Shown in pieces: positions 24,784 through 33,298 of a stretch of DNA of 64,000 bases. The DNA lies in the NCBI GenBank assembly GCA_964388155.1, contig CAYLYH010000008.1, positions 10,276 through 74,275 of the forward strand, given 5' to 3'. A program made the position numbers and the translations under genes. Position 1 is the first letter of the stretch, and the number at the start of each line of letters is the position of its first letter. The notes beneath the pieces were generated by a model. It searched no databases. It was given only the letters and a program-made list of their open reading frames with translations, and was not told where the DNA came from. The DNA is from JACNKV01 sp964388155. Lineage in GTDB: Bacteria; Fidelibacterota; Marinisomatia; Marinisomatales; JACNKV01.

Positions 24784-26275
24784 CGTTCAATTCCTCCAGT
24801 AAATTAACTAATTCGCGATAAATAATTGTTGCGGTCTTAGGTCCCATGGAGTTTTCCTCACCGTAGGGAGAATCATGATCGTGATAGAGGTAAGGATGTT
24901 TTGTATCCCATTCACTTTTGGGGATGATGTAGCCGATCTCATCATTTGCCAAACCTAATACAAATTTAAATTTACCGGTCATCAAGTCACGCAGCGGAGG
25001 GACTTCTTGAGGAGACAGTTCAAAATCCTGGCCGAGCGGTGCTTCAATGCCGCCGTTCACCATTTCAGGATAAATTTCACCGGGGACAGAGATAAAACTT
25101 GCCGGTCCGATCCTAAAAGCTGCTACTTCAGATACGGTTTTCATCCAGCCCGTCATTGAACGGTCTATCACACCAAGAAAGAATCCCAACCGGAATTTCC
25201 AATTATCCACAGGCAGACAAACGGTTTTAGATATCAGATCGATCTTTCCCTCGTTGATAGTCATATTTTCATTACTTCTAACGGATTCCAGAACCAACTT
25301 AGCTATTTGATATCCCTGTGCGCGGGTTTTAGCGTAAGTCGCTCCCGAATAGATGGTTTTGTTCAGCGGATCCGGGATCGGGAAATTTGGTCTGGTTGTC
25401 ATCAATCCGCCGATCGCCCCATTGATGTAAACCGCCGTCCCGCCAATTCCGGGGATAATCGTGTTATCACCGTCTCGTATTCCTTTCTCGACACCTTCAC
25501 GGACATAATGCGGAAAGTCAGAGCTAATAAGCAGGTTGTCACTCCATAGCGTTTCGGCATGATTTGCCCAGGATATTAATGTCCCCAGCGTCGTATCTGT
25601 TTCAGCATCAATAGCATGGATGATCCGCACTCCGGGGTCGGACACGATCGGTTTGCGTGAATCCTGAACTAAGTGAGCTGCACCAGTGAGGTCTTGCGAA
25701 AAACTAAGACTAGCAGGACGCATTTTATTAACCGCATTCGTTATCGCTGTGACCGTTCGCTCTTTCACATAGTTTAGATATTTGCTGTCCACACCGCTTT
25801 TAAAAATACTGCCACCCCAAACTCCCAACAGATCCGGTGCTTCATGATCGTGTGAACTGCAGATGACGGTATAATCAATTTCTAAATCTTTTGGCAGGGA
25901 TTCACGAACATCAATGGCATCTTCGTAGAAAAACCCGATCGCGTCCAAACCAATGATCGCTATGCGGGTCTCTCCGTTATCAATAACCATAGCACGGGAC
26001 CAAAGATCGTCATGGATCCCGGCAGCCGGCCGGCTTTGATGAAAACCGGCGATCCAAACCGGATCAAAACGGCAATTATCATTGTTATCTTGGTAAGTAT
26101 CACCATCATCCGGGTTGTATTTTGCATCGCCGTTTGCATCAATCCAGGTGTCGATAATTTCAGGGTTTATTGTTAAGGCAGAAAATCCGACTTTGAACGG
26201 ACGATCAAAATCATTAGAAAGAACGACAGATAATAGAGACAAGAATAAAAGGTGTTTGGGGAGGCATTGTTTCAT
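24770..26275 (-). CDS. Neutral ceramidase-like secreted hydrolase
   Basis: A 501-residue exported protein with a signal peptide at 1-20. The fold resembles the N-terminal zinc domain of neutral/alkaline ceramidases. The segments VGFSALTINPEI, GIHDDLWSRAMVIDNG and CSSHDHEAPDLLGVWGG parallel the ceramidase order, with SHDH corresponding to the zinc-binding HxH. Early on, DANGDAKYNPDDGDTYQDNN looks like an inserted calcium-binding (EF-hand-like) loop. Substrates of such bacterial homologues vary, so ceramide is not proven. It is divergent from the PHP gene and overlaps the DUF998-like gene. Confidence 0.8.
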   Translation of the reverse strand: MKQCLPKHLLFLSLLSVVLSNDFDRPFKVGFSALTINPEIIDTWIDANGDAKYNPDDGDTYQDNNDNCRFDPVWIAGFHQSRPAAGIHDDLWSRAMVIDNGETRIAIIGLDAIGFFYEDAIDVRESLPKDLEIDYTVICSSHDHEAPDLLGVWGGSIFKSGVDSKYLNYVKERTVTAITNAVNKMRPASLSFSQDLTGAAHLVQDSRKPIVSDPGVRIIHAIDAETDTTLGTLISWANHAETLWSDNLLISSDFPHYVREGVEKGIRDGDNTIIPGIGGTAVYINGAIGGLMTTRPNFPIPDPLNKTIYSGATYAKTRAQGYQIAKLVLESVRSNENMTINEGKIDLISKTVCLPVDNWKFRLGFFLGVIDRSMTGWMKTVSEVAAFRIGPASFISVPGEIYPEMVNGGIEAPLGQDFELSPQEVPPLRDLMTGKFKFVLGLANDEIGYIIPKSEWDTKHPYLYHDHDSPYGEENSMGPKTATIIYRELVNLLEELNDGNN

Positions 26276-26339
26276 GAATATGTCTTAAATTATTAAAAGA
26301 TATTAATGCTTATATTAAAGTCAATACAATGGAATTATC

Positions 26340-27773
26340 ATGAAAACATCAACGTGGAAAGCGTTAGCTTTATTTGGAATTATTGGAATAACCATTTTAC
26401 TGTTTCATAAACCGATCCAAATCGTAAATGCGGTAACACTATTGCCCGCGGAAGATTTCGGATTATCGCTTTCTTTCTGGCGCATCCTGTTTGAACCGAT
26501 TGTCGGTCCGATGCTGTTCTATTTGCGGGCAGGAAACCCGGTAGAGGAGTTTTTTGTTCTTTTTATTTGGATTATTATTGGAATGTTCATTTGGATATTA
26601 TCTCGACAAAGCATAGGGAAATCACTTTGGAGAAGAAGCCTTAAATGGCTGTCAAGAGTTCCGATCATTTTCAGTGTATGGCTGGCAGTGTTATTGATAA
26701 TGATTTTCGCACCACTTCCGAATAACCGAATTGTGAATAATAATCCGAATACAATTTTGCTGGGGACCCACAGCCACACTCACTACAGCCACGATGGATT
26801 GATAAGCCAGAAGGATATGAAAGACTGGCATGAAAAGAACGGATTTGATGCGTTTTTTATTACCGATCATAATCATCATGAACAAACACTCGATTTTATC
26901 AATCAGCAGCGCCGGGGCGTAGTAACTGCTAAACCAATGATATTATGCGGTGAAGAATTCTCCGGAAGTAATCATATATTATTATTGGGATTTGAGCACA
27001 ATACGATCACTGAAGGGTTCACAGACCAGGAAGCGATCGATGCTATTCACGCTCAGGATGGGTCCGCGATTGTCGCTCATTGGTTTGAAGGGGAAAGGAA
27101 TTCTATTCAACATTATATTGATAAAGATGTGGATGGATTTGAAGTTGCCAATCAAAATGATGTATTCTATCCTGAAAGGATACATACGGATATTGTTCAG
27201 AGTTGCCAGGAAAATGATTTACTGATGATCGGATCGTCTGATTATCACGGCTATGGCGCAACCTGTTTTACCTGGAATGCGTTAAATATTCCGAGATGGA
27301 ATTCGATGGATCACATAGGGAAAACGCAGTCGATCATGAATATTTTCAAAGAACATGATCAGAGTAAAATACAAGTATTAATCTATCGCGATCGGTCACC
27401 GGTCCCGCCTGGCAGATTGAGTGTAAGCCCGATATACGTCTTTTTTAACTATTTTCGGGGTTTGACGTTTACTCAACTTATATCGTGGCTGATTTGGAGT
27501 TTATTAATTATTAAACTGCTAAAGACACGAGAAAACTGTAAACTGTGCATTCACATGAAAAAACGCGCTTTATCTAAAACAGGTTTGACAGGACTGGTCA
27601 GTTCTTTTGTTTCGATTGTATATGGCCTGATTCTGTTGGGAAAAGTTGAAGGATTGGCCGCTTACAACGATATCCATCAAGAATACGGAGTGCCATTTAC
27701 CGTTATCGGAGTATCACTTTTTATTTATAGCCTAGTTTTGATTTTCATTGTAAAAACAGTCAATAGACGATGA
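26340..27773 (+). CDS. Membrane-anchored PHP-domain phosphoesterase
   Basis: A 477-residue protein with N-terminal membrane helices (about 8-25, 72-88, 108-125), a PHP metallophosphoesterase domain (about 138-360) and two C-terminal helices (about 372-392 and 415-435), with a last one near the end. PHP motif I is GTHSHTHYSHDG (His144, His146, His148). Motif II is FITDHNHHE. A later GSSDYHGYG closes the metal site. The substrate is unknown. The domain order, membrane-PHP-membrane, is unusual and suggests action on a membrane-linked phosphoester. It is divergent from the ceramidase-like gene across only 64 bases. Confidence 0.82.
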   Translation: MKTSTWKALALFGIIGITILLFHKPIQIVNAVTLLPAEDFGLSLSFWRILFEPIVGPMLFYLRAGNPVEEFFVLFIWIIIGMFIWILSRQSIGKSLWRRSLKWLSRVPIIFSVWLAVLLIMIFAPLPNNRIVNNNPNTILLGTHSHTHYSHDGLISQKDMKDWHEKNGFDAFFITDHNHHEQTLDFINQQRRGVVTAKPMILCGEEFSGSNHILLLGFEHNTITEGFTDQEAIDAIHAQDGSAIVAHWFEGERNSIQHYIDKDVDGFEVANQNDVFYPERIHTDIVQSCQENDLLMIGSSDYHGYGATCFTWNALNIPRWNSMDHIGKTQSIMNIFKEHDQSKIQVLIYRDRSPVPPGRLSVSPIYVFFNYFRGLTFTQLISWLIWSLLIIKLLKTRENCKLCIHMKKRALSKTGLTGLVSSFVSIVYGLILLGKVEGLAAYNDIHQEYGVPFTVIGVSLFIYSLVLIFIVKTVNRR

Positions 27774-27785
27774 AGACTATTTTTA

Positions 27786-28001
27786 TGGGCTCTTCAGGGT
27801 TTAGTGTGGAAAACGGAGTTTATCGATCAGCTATAGGATAAATTATCTGTCAAACAAAAAGAGAACGTAGATGCTGTAAGCATAGATTTTTTGAAAGCAT
27901 ATATTAACGGTGCAGAGAAGCATGCTCCTTGAACCTCTATTGTCCACGATAAATTTCACATAATGAAGTATATGAATAAGGCATTGGATAGGAAGACTCT
28001 A
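27786..28001 (+). pseudogene. Decayed ISL3-type transposase fragment
   Basis: In one frame this stretch reads WALQGLVWKTEFIDQL, a stop, DKLSVKQKENVDAVSID, FLKAYINGAEKHAP, a stop at 27930-27932, then TSIVHDKFHIMKYMNKALDRK. The AVSID...YI...P...IVHDKFH...NKALD pattern is the central catalytic block of ISL3-family DDE transposases. The two in-frame stops and the missing N- and C-terminal parts show it is dead. No terminal inverted repeats were found. It marks the edge of the accessory stretch next to rodZ. Confidence 0.8.
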
Positions 28002-28038
28002 CACAGTCTCCTTTTCGCTATTAAGCTACGGACGACTT

Positions 28039-28845
28039 TTACAATATAGGCGTGTATTGCCGGATGGTTAGTTGCTGAGGATTCACTGTAACAGACAGAG
28101 CAACAGGATAGGGATGACTTTCTATAAAATTCAAATTCTCACCGTTTAAATAAATATAAACGCCCTGAAAATGATTAAGGAGGAGGTCCAGTTGTTTGTC
28201 AAACGAAAATGTTTTTTGATCTCCGGTAATCAATCTGATTGATTCAAGCGCAAGTGTATCTTGCCGAACTTGAAATCCGATGGGTTGTTTACAGGTGATT
28301 TTAATCGAAAAGGGTGGTTCAATGTTCAGAACTTGAGTTTGAGTACTTAACGACGTGTAATTTTCTAGCAGTTGGTCTTGAGTAGTTATATCATGACCCA
28401 ACGTATTGGTTCTTCCTCCGAGTTGTTCGGTAGGATCCAAGGTTATTTTTCGAATGATAATTATAGAAAAAATAAAAATTAGTAGAAGCACACTTCCTTT
28501 GATAAGGTTTGCTCGTGTATTCGTTGGCGTACTGGGTGTTATGGTTTTTGAAGGTTCAGGTTCAGAATCCAACAGATCTGTTTTCGGCTTTGGTTCCGGA
28601 GTTTTTCCATTTTTTTTATCAAGGTATTGCTCTAGATTTGTAATGACTTTTTCAGGATTTCCGCCGATCTCTTTTACATAGGCTTTCAGAAACAATCGGA
28701 TGTACGGAAGGGGAAGGACATCAAATTGACCAGCTTCTAATGCCTTGAGAAAAGACAAAGCAATTTTTGTCCTGTTGTGAATCTCCGCAAGGTCAATACC
28801 TTGTTGCTCGCGGAGTGTCTTCAGTTCTTCGTAAAATGTGCTCAT
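28039..28845 (-). CDS. rodZ: RodZ-like helix-turn-helix membrane protein
   Basis: The 268 residues show the RodZ layout: a cytoplasmic helix-turn-helix (about 5-70, LREQQGIDLAEIHNRTKIALSFLKALE), a Pro/Lys/Thr-rich linker, one membrane helix (about 117-133) and an extracytoplasmic beta domain (about 170-268). RodZ links MreB to the envelope and helps set rod shape. No mre genes are in the window. It is divergent from the Crp/Fnr gene. Confidence 0.85.
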   Translation of the reverse strand: MSTFYEELKTLREQQGIDLAEIHNRTKIALSFLKALEAGQFDVLPLPYIRLFLKAYVKEIGGNPEKVITNLEQYLDKKNGKTPEPKPKTDLLDSEPEPSKTITPSTPTNTRANLIKGSVLLLIFIFSIIIIRKITLDPTEQLGGRTNTLGHDITTQDQLLENYTSLSTQTQVLNIEPPFSIKITCKQPIGFQVRQDTLALESIRLITGDQKTFSFDKQLDLLLNHFQGVYIYLNGENLNFIESHPYPVALSVTVNPQQLTIRQYTPIL

Positions 28846-29048
28846 AGCTAAACAGAAGTTAATGGATGAAACAATTGGAATTCAATGATTTATCTCTAAT
28901 ATGTGTTATTTTTTGAAATATCTATTTTGATTTTGCAAATAACGAACAAGATTGTATTTAAATACTCAGATGATATGCCATTAAAACAAATCATATCCAT
29001 CTTGATGGTTTCCGTTTGAAAAATCATCAATATCTCTTATTTTTTCCT

Positions 29049-29729
29049 ATGAATAAAATCAACTTATTGCAGTCTGTACCTCTGTTTTCGGATTTGAGTG
29101 ATTCATCTCTGAGTATGATTTCTCAAGAAATGATCCTTCGATCCTATACAAAAGAGCAAATGATTCTGGTAGAAGATAATCCGGGAGAAACTTTTTTTAT
29201 TGTGGCACAAGGCAGCGTAAAAGTCACACGAACGAGCGAAGATGGTCGTGAAGTCATCCTGACAATGTTAGGCGCAGGTGATTTTTTTGGTGAAATGTCA
29301 TTACTGGATGGAAAAACCCGTTCAGCAAATGTTGTTGCACTGGAAGCCACCGAAACACTGACATTGTCTCGCCGTGATTTTTTATCCATCTTGGAGACGT
29401 ATCCAAAAATCGCTATCCATTTATTGGAAGAATTAACCACACGAATTCGCTGGAGCGATCGCCAGATCGAAAGTTTATCTCTTAGTGGAGCTGAAAAACG
29501 CATTGCGATTGCACTGATTCGACTTGCAGAAGAATTAGGAACAATACGTCAGGGGGCTGTCACGGTTCAAAACCTCCCATACCAACAAGATATTGCTAAT
29601 ATGGCGGGGACGTCCAGAGAAACAGTCTCACGGGTTTTGAAACTATTAGAAGAACAAAATTACATTCAGCGGCATGGCAGAACATTAGTGATTAACCAAT
29701 TCGTTGAATTTTCTAGAATGTTTGCCTAG
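29049..29729 (+). CDS. Crp/Fnr-family transcriptional regulator
   Basis: A 226-residue regulator with an N-terminal cyclic-nucleotide-binding fold (about 10-125, including GDFFGEMSLLDGKTRSANVVA) and a C-terminal winged helix (about 150-220, YQQDIANMAGTSRETVSRVLKLLEE). There is no N-terminal Cys cluster, so it is not a classical iron-sulfur Fnr. I chose the ATG at 29049; a TTG at 29016 would add 11 unusual residues. It lies 20 bases before meaB. The ligand is unknown. Confidence 0.9.
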   Translation: MNKINLLQSVPLFSDLSDSSLSMISQEMILRSYTKEQMILVEDNPGETFFIVAQGSVKVTRTSEDGREVILTMLGAGDFFGEMSLLDGKTRSANVVALEATETLTLSRRDFLSILETYPKIAIHLLEELTTRIRWSDRQIESLSLSGAEKRIAIALIRLAEELGTIRQGAVTVQNLPYQQDIANMAGTSRETVSRVLKLLEEQNYIQRHGRTLVINQFVEFSRMFA

Positions 29730-29749
29730 TTACACGCGGAATAAATCTT

Positions 29750-30682
29750 ATGCGTTTAGATCCTGACTCTATCCGAAATAATCATCATCGGGTCATCTCG
29801 AAAGCAATCACTCATATTGAGAATAGTAATGATCTAATTCAGGATATTCTCATCGATCTCCACCCCGATACATTGAATGCAGTTCGGATTGGCATTACCG
29901 GTCCTCCCGGAGCAGGGAAAAGTACTTTAGTTAATCATCTGATTTCTGACTTTGTCCTTCAAGGTAAATCTGTCGGTGTGGTGGCTGTGGATCCAACAAG
30001 CCCGTTTACAGGAGGTGCATTGCTGGGAGATCGAGTTCGAATGAATCGCCATTTGTGGGATGAAAATGTGTTCATTCGCAGTATGGGTTCTCATGGTGAT
30101 TTAGGCGGACTTGCCAGAAAAACTCAGGATGTAGGCGACTTACTTGCGGCAAGCGGAAAAGAGATTATCATTTATGAAACGGTCGGGGTTGGACAAGGTG
30201 AACATGATATCGCAAAAGCTGCAGATATTACAGTCGTTGTATTGGTCCCGGAATCGGGGGACGAAATTCAGCTCATGAAAGCAGGGTTGATTGAAATTGC
30301 GGACTTTTTTGTGATTAACAAATCAGATAGGGGTGGCGCTGGCCGATTATCACAAATGCTGCGAGTCATGCTTCATAATTTCTCACAGTCAAGACGATTA
30401 GAACCTCCTGTGATGAACACGGTCGCGAGTAAAGGAGAAGGAGTTCTTGAGTTTAAGAATAATCTGTTAATCCATCTTGAGCGAATGAAAGAAAATGGAT
30501 ATCTTCACAGAAAACGACTTGAAAGACATCGTCGGCGGGTAATAGAATTAGTCCAACATCAGTTGTTGGATGAGTTTTGGACATCTCAAAGAATGAAAGA
30601 ATTTTCGGGATATACTGAGACTGAAGAATCCATAGAAACATCTCCTTTTGTAATTGCTAAAGAGTTGTTAAAGGTACAATAA
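29750..30682 (+). CDS. meaB: MeaB/ArgK-type GTPase (methylmalonyl-CoA mutase chaperone)
   Basis: A 310-residue G3E GTPase that guards and reloads B12-dependent methylmalonyl-CoA mutase. Walker A is GITGPPGAGKSTLVNHL (about 47-63), followed by VVAVDPTSPFTGGALLGDRVRM, IRSMGSHGDLGGLA and a YETVGVGQGEHDIA block. All are family hallmarks. No mutase subunit gene lies nearby. A terminal helix region follows residue 260. It sits 2 bases before tatC and 20 after the Crp/Fnr gene. Confidence 0.94.
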   Translation: MRLDPDSIRNNHHRVISKAITHIENSNDLIQDILIDLHPDTLNAVRIGITGPPGAGKSTLVNHLISDFVLQGKSVGVVAVDPTSPFTGGALLGDRVRMNRHLWDENVFIRSMGSHGDLGGLARKTQDVGDLLAASGKEIIIYETVGVGQGEHDIAKAADITVVVLVPESGDEIQLMKAGLIEIADFFVINKSDRGGAGRLSQMLRVMLHNFSQSRRLEPPVMNTVASKGEGVLEFKNNLLIHLERMKENGYLHRKRLERHRRRVIELVQHQLLDEFWTSQRMKEFSGYTETEESIETSPFVIAKELLKVQ

Positions 30683-30684
30683 TC

Positions 30685-31413
30685 ATGACTCAAAAAGAAC
30701 GAAACGCTATGCCTTTCTTAGACCATCTTGAAGAGTTCAGATGGCGATTGATCAAATCAGTCTCTGCCATTTTAATTGGTGCTGTTATTACTTTCCTTTT
30801 TGTAAATGAAATCATTGAATTACTCATACGGCCCACCACAAAAATTAATAACCAGTTGGATTTACAGGTGCTACGCGTACAAGGAATGTTTCTGGTGAAA
30901 TGGGGGTTGGCCATTGTTGGTGGTGTCATCATGGCTATTCCGGTGTTAACATACCAGATGTGGTCCTTTGTAGCACCGGGGCTTCATACCAAAGAAAAGA
31001 AATATGGATTTCCATTGGTTGTTTTCACATTCTTATCTTTTTTAGTTGGTGTGCTATTTGCGTATTTCATCTTGATTCCGTTTTCACTGAACTTTTTTAC
31101 GTCCATGGGATACGGTGACATTCAGAACAATATATCGATTAACTATTATTTCAGTTTTATCACCTGGCTGATGTTGGGGGCTGGGCTCATCTTTGAGCTG
31201 CCGGTTCTCTCGTTCATGCTTTCAATAATTGGTGTACTAACACCAAAATTCATGCGCCATTATCGCCGGCATTCAATTGTGTTCATCATGGTATTGTCTG
31301 CGTTTATCACACCACCGGATCCGGTTTCTCTCATCGTCATGACGATCCCACTGATTATTCTGTACGAAATCAGTATAGGTGTATCTTGGATTGCTGTACG
31401 AAATAAAACATAA
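30685..31413 (+). CDS. tatC: Twin-arginine translocase subunit TatC
   Basis: The core receptor of the Tat pathway, which exports folded proteins. Its 242 residues contain six membrane helices. The start PFLDHLEEFRWRLIKS carries the signal-recognition Glu residues. VAPGLHTKEKKYGFPLVVFT and the late HYRRHSIVFIMVLSAFITPPDPVS are diagnostic. tatA lies 13 kb further on in the same direction, so the Tat genes are split. About 170 bases after it (31414-31584) hold no gene and no clear terminator. Confidence 0.96.
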   Translation: MTQKERNAMPFLDHLEEFRWRLIKSVSAILIGAVITFLFVNEIIELLIRPTTKINNQLDLQVLRVQGMFLVKWGLAIVGGVIMAIPVLTYQMWSFVAPGLHTKEKKYGFPLVVFTFLSFLVGVLFAYFILIPFSLNFFTSMGYGDIQNNISINYYFSFITWLMLGAGLIFELPVLSFMLSIIGVLTPKFMRHYRRHSIVFIMVLSAFITPPDPVSLIVMTIPLIILYEISIGVSWIAVRNKT

Positions 31414-31584
31414 CGCTCAGACGGCATTTATTTTTCAGCACAGAGATTACAAACTTTCCCCAACCGTGTGCATGGCATGAGAGGAATTGATGTACCGCAA
31501 AATTAGGCGGCTTCTTAACGGTTTTAAATTGGATTATAGATTAATTTACTCGTAACTTTCTTGACTTTTTTGGACACAAAATTA

Positions 31585-32445
31585 ATGATTAAAAGCATGA
31601 CAGGATATGGTCGATGTACGGCTGTAAAAAAATCGACACAAGTCACACTGAGAATTCGATCGGTAAATTCACGGTTTCTGGATTTGAAAGTTCGTGGGAT
31701 TGAACTGGATCCTGAGTTGGATATGAAAATTCGTGAAACCGTTACTCACAAGCTGAAACGGGGAAGTATTCATCTACATATTGATGCGGGAAACAGCTCC
31801 AATAAGGAATCATTGGTTTTCAATCGAGCTAGGTTTGAGACCATTGAGAAGAGCTTGTTGCACATTCAAAAAGAATATGGGCGTCACATTGATATGAGCG
31901 ATATCGTATCATTAAAAGATATTTTCACAGAAAATAACGCAGGGACTATGGATACTTCCATCGTTCTAACAGCCTTGGATAAGGCATTGAAACAAACTCA
32001 GGAAATGCGTGTGACAGAGGGAGAAAAGCTCCAAAAAGATATGATGGAGAGGTGTTCCATCTTGGAGGATATACTTCATAAACTTGAAATTGGAATGCGC
32101 GACTCCGCTCATGAGCGAAAAGTATCCTACAGTGAAAAAATACAAGAGTTAATAGGGGCAACTCAGTTAGATGAGAATCGATTAATGCAAGAATTAGCCA
32201 TTTTGGCTGAACGGGCAGATGTTACAGAAGAAATTGTTCGCAGTCGAAGTCATATCGAACAATTCCAGTCATTCTTACACAGTGAGGAGCCCGTTGGAAA
32301 ACGACTGAATTTCCTTTTACAGGAAATGTCCAGGGAAGTAAATACCATCGGATCAAAAAATGTAAACTCCAAAATAACCGGGTTTGTTATTGAGTTGAAA
32401 AGTGAAGTTGAAAAACTTCGTGAACAAGTGCAAAACGTATTGTGA
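31585..32445 (+). CDS. yicC: YicC/YloC family endoribonuclease
   Basis: The protein starts MIKSMTGYGRC, the universal YicC N-terminus, at the ATG 31585. A TTG frame extension at 31561 is rejected. Its 286 residues include IRSVNSRFLDLKVR (about 20-33) and the C-terminal block GKRLNFLLQEMSREVNTIGSKN with SEVEKLREQVQNV. Family members act as endoribonucleases. The order yicC-gmk-rpoZ is highly conserved in bacteria. Its TGA overlaps the GTG of gmk. Confidence 0.95.
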   Translation: MIKSMTGYGRCTAVKKSTQVTLRIRSVNSRFLDLKVRGIELDPELDMKIRETVTHKLKRGSIHLHIDAGNSSNKESLVFNRARFETIEKSLLHIQKEYGRHIDMSDIVSLKDIFTENNAGTMDTSIVLTALDKALKQTQEMRVTEGEKLQKDMMERCSILEDILHKLEIGMRDSAHERKVSYSEKIQELIGATQLDENRLMQELAILAERADVTEEIVRSRSHIEQFQSFLHSEEPVGKRLNFLLQEMSREVNTIGSKNVNSKITGFVIELKSEVEKLREQVQNVL

Positions 32446-33020
32446 GCAAGAACCTCATCGCAATCTCTGCTCCGTCCGGTACGGGCAAAACAACGCTTTG
32501 CCGTTCATTACAGAAGCTGGATGCTTCTTTGAACTTTTCTGTTTCATGCACGACCCGACCGAAACGGCAGTATGAAAAAGAGGGCTTTGATTATTCATTT
32601 ATCTCAGAGGAAGATTTTAGAAATAAAATAACCCTTCATGAATTTATTGAATATGAAGAAGTGCACGGATATTTGTACGGGACGTTAAAAAGCAGTTTGG
32701 ATGATGCGATTAAGCATGATCAATTATTACTGCTGGAAGTTGATGTGCGTGGTGCAATGACAATCAAAGCGTTGTATCCGGAACATTCGCTCTCCGTATT
32801 TATATTACCACCAAGTCTGGGAGATTTACAGAAACGCCTGGAATCACGCGGGACGGACTCTGAGAAAAGGATCCAAAAACGTTTGGAACGTTTGGAACTA
32901 GAAATGGGATATAAAGAACGGTTCGATTATTCAATTATTAACGACGAAATAGAAATAGCAACAATAGAATTACACCAACTTATTAATAAAGTAAGCAAAG
33001 GAGAAATCAATGGGACTTGA
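32442..33020 (+). CDS. gmk: Guanylate kinase
   Basis: Phosphorylates GMP to GDP. P-loop SAPSGTGKTTLC lies at about residues 9-20. The GMP-binding region SVSCTTRPKRQYEKEGFDYSFIS and the EYEEVHGYLYGTLKS block are all present. The 192 residues are the usual length. Its start is GTG within a GTGA overlap with yicC. Its end overlaps rpoZ by 11 bases. Confidence 0.96.
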   Translation: MSKNLIAISAPSGTGKTTLCRSLQKLDASLNFSVSCTTRPKRQYEKEGFDYSFISEEDFRNKITLHEFIEYEEVHGYLYGTLKSSLDDAIKHDQLLLLEVDVRGAMTIKALYPEHSLSVFILPPSLGDLQKRLESRGTDSEKRIQKRLERLELEMGYKERFDYSIINDEIEIATIELHQLINKVSKGEINGT

Positions 33021-33288
33021 ACCCTTATCCATTCGCCAAATGGAATCTCAAACAGAGGATGTGTTTGAAGCCGTAACTGTGATGGCTCAGCGAGCCCGAC
33101 AGGTCATGCAGGACAGATTCTTGGATCAAGCCATGAAAGAAGGGCTTGAAAGTGAATACGAAGTCTATGATGAAGTTGAGGAACTGACCCCCGAGAACTA
33201 TGAAGAAAAGGACAAAGTAACAACAGTAGCTTCAGACGAGTTTATGACTGGTGATTTAGTCTGGAAAAACGCATTAGAAGAAGAGTAG
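33010..33288 (+). CDS. rpoZ: RNA polymerase omega subunit
   Basis: A 92-residue protein in the classical position after gmk. Residues 1-35 (PLSIRQMESQTEDVFEAVTVMAQRARQV) match the omega/Rpb6 core, where a helix after a short N-terminal arm packs on the beta-prime tail. The rest is an acidic tail (EYEVYDEVEELTPENYEEKD) more like Bacteroidetes-type omegas than like E. coli RpoZ. It starts inside gmk and ends 10 bases before udg. Confidence 0.85.
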   Translation: MGLEPLSIRQMESQTEDVFEAVTVMAQRARQVMQDRFLDQAMKEGLESEYEVYDEVEELTPENYEEKDKVTTVASDEFMTGDLVWKNALEEE

Positions 33289-33298
33289 TACCGGTACA

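Noticed and set aside
23017..28038. Attachment-site duplication of the tRNA-Leu 3' end
   Set aside because: No second copy of the T-arm/acceptor sequence was found between the tRNA and rodZ, so integrase-mediated insertion is not shown.
31561..31590. TTGACT as a -35 box before yicC
   Set aside because: A -10 at normal spacing would fall on the yicC start codon itself, so it cannot be the promoter of that gene.
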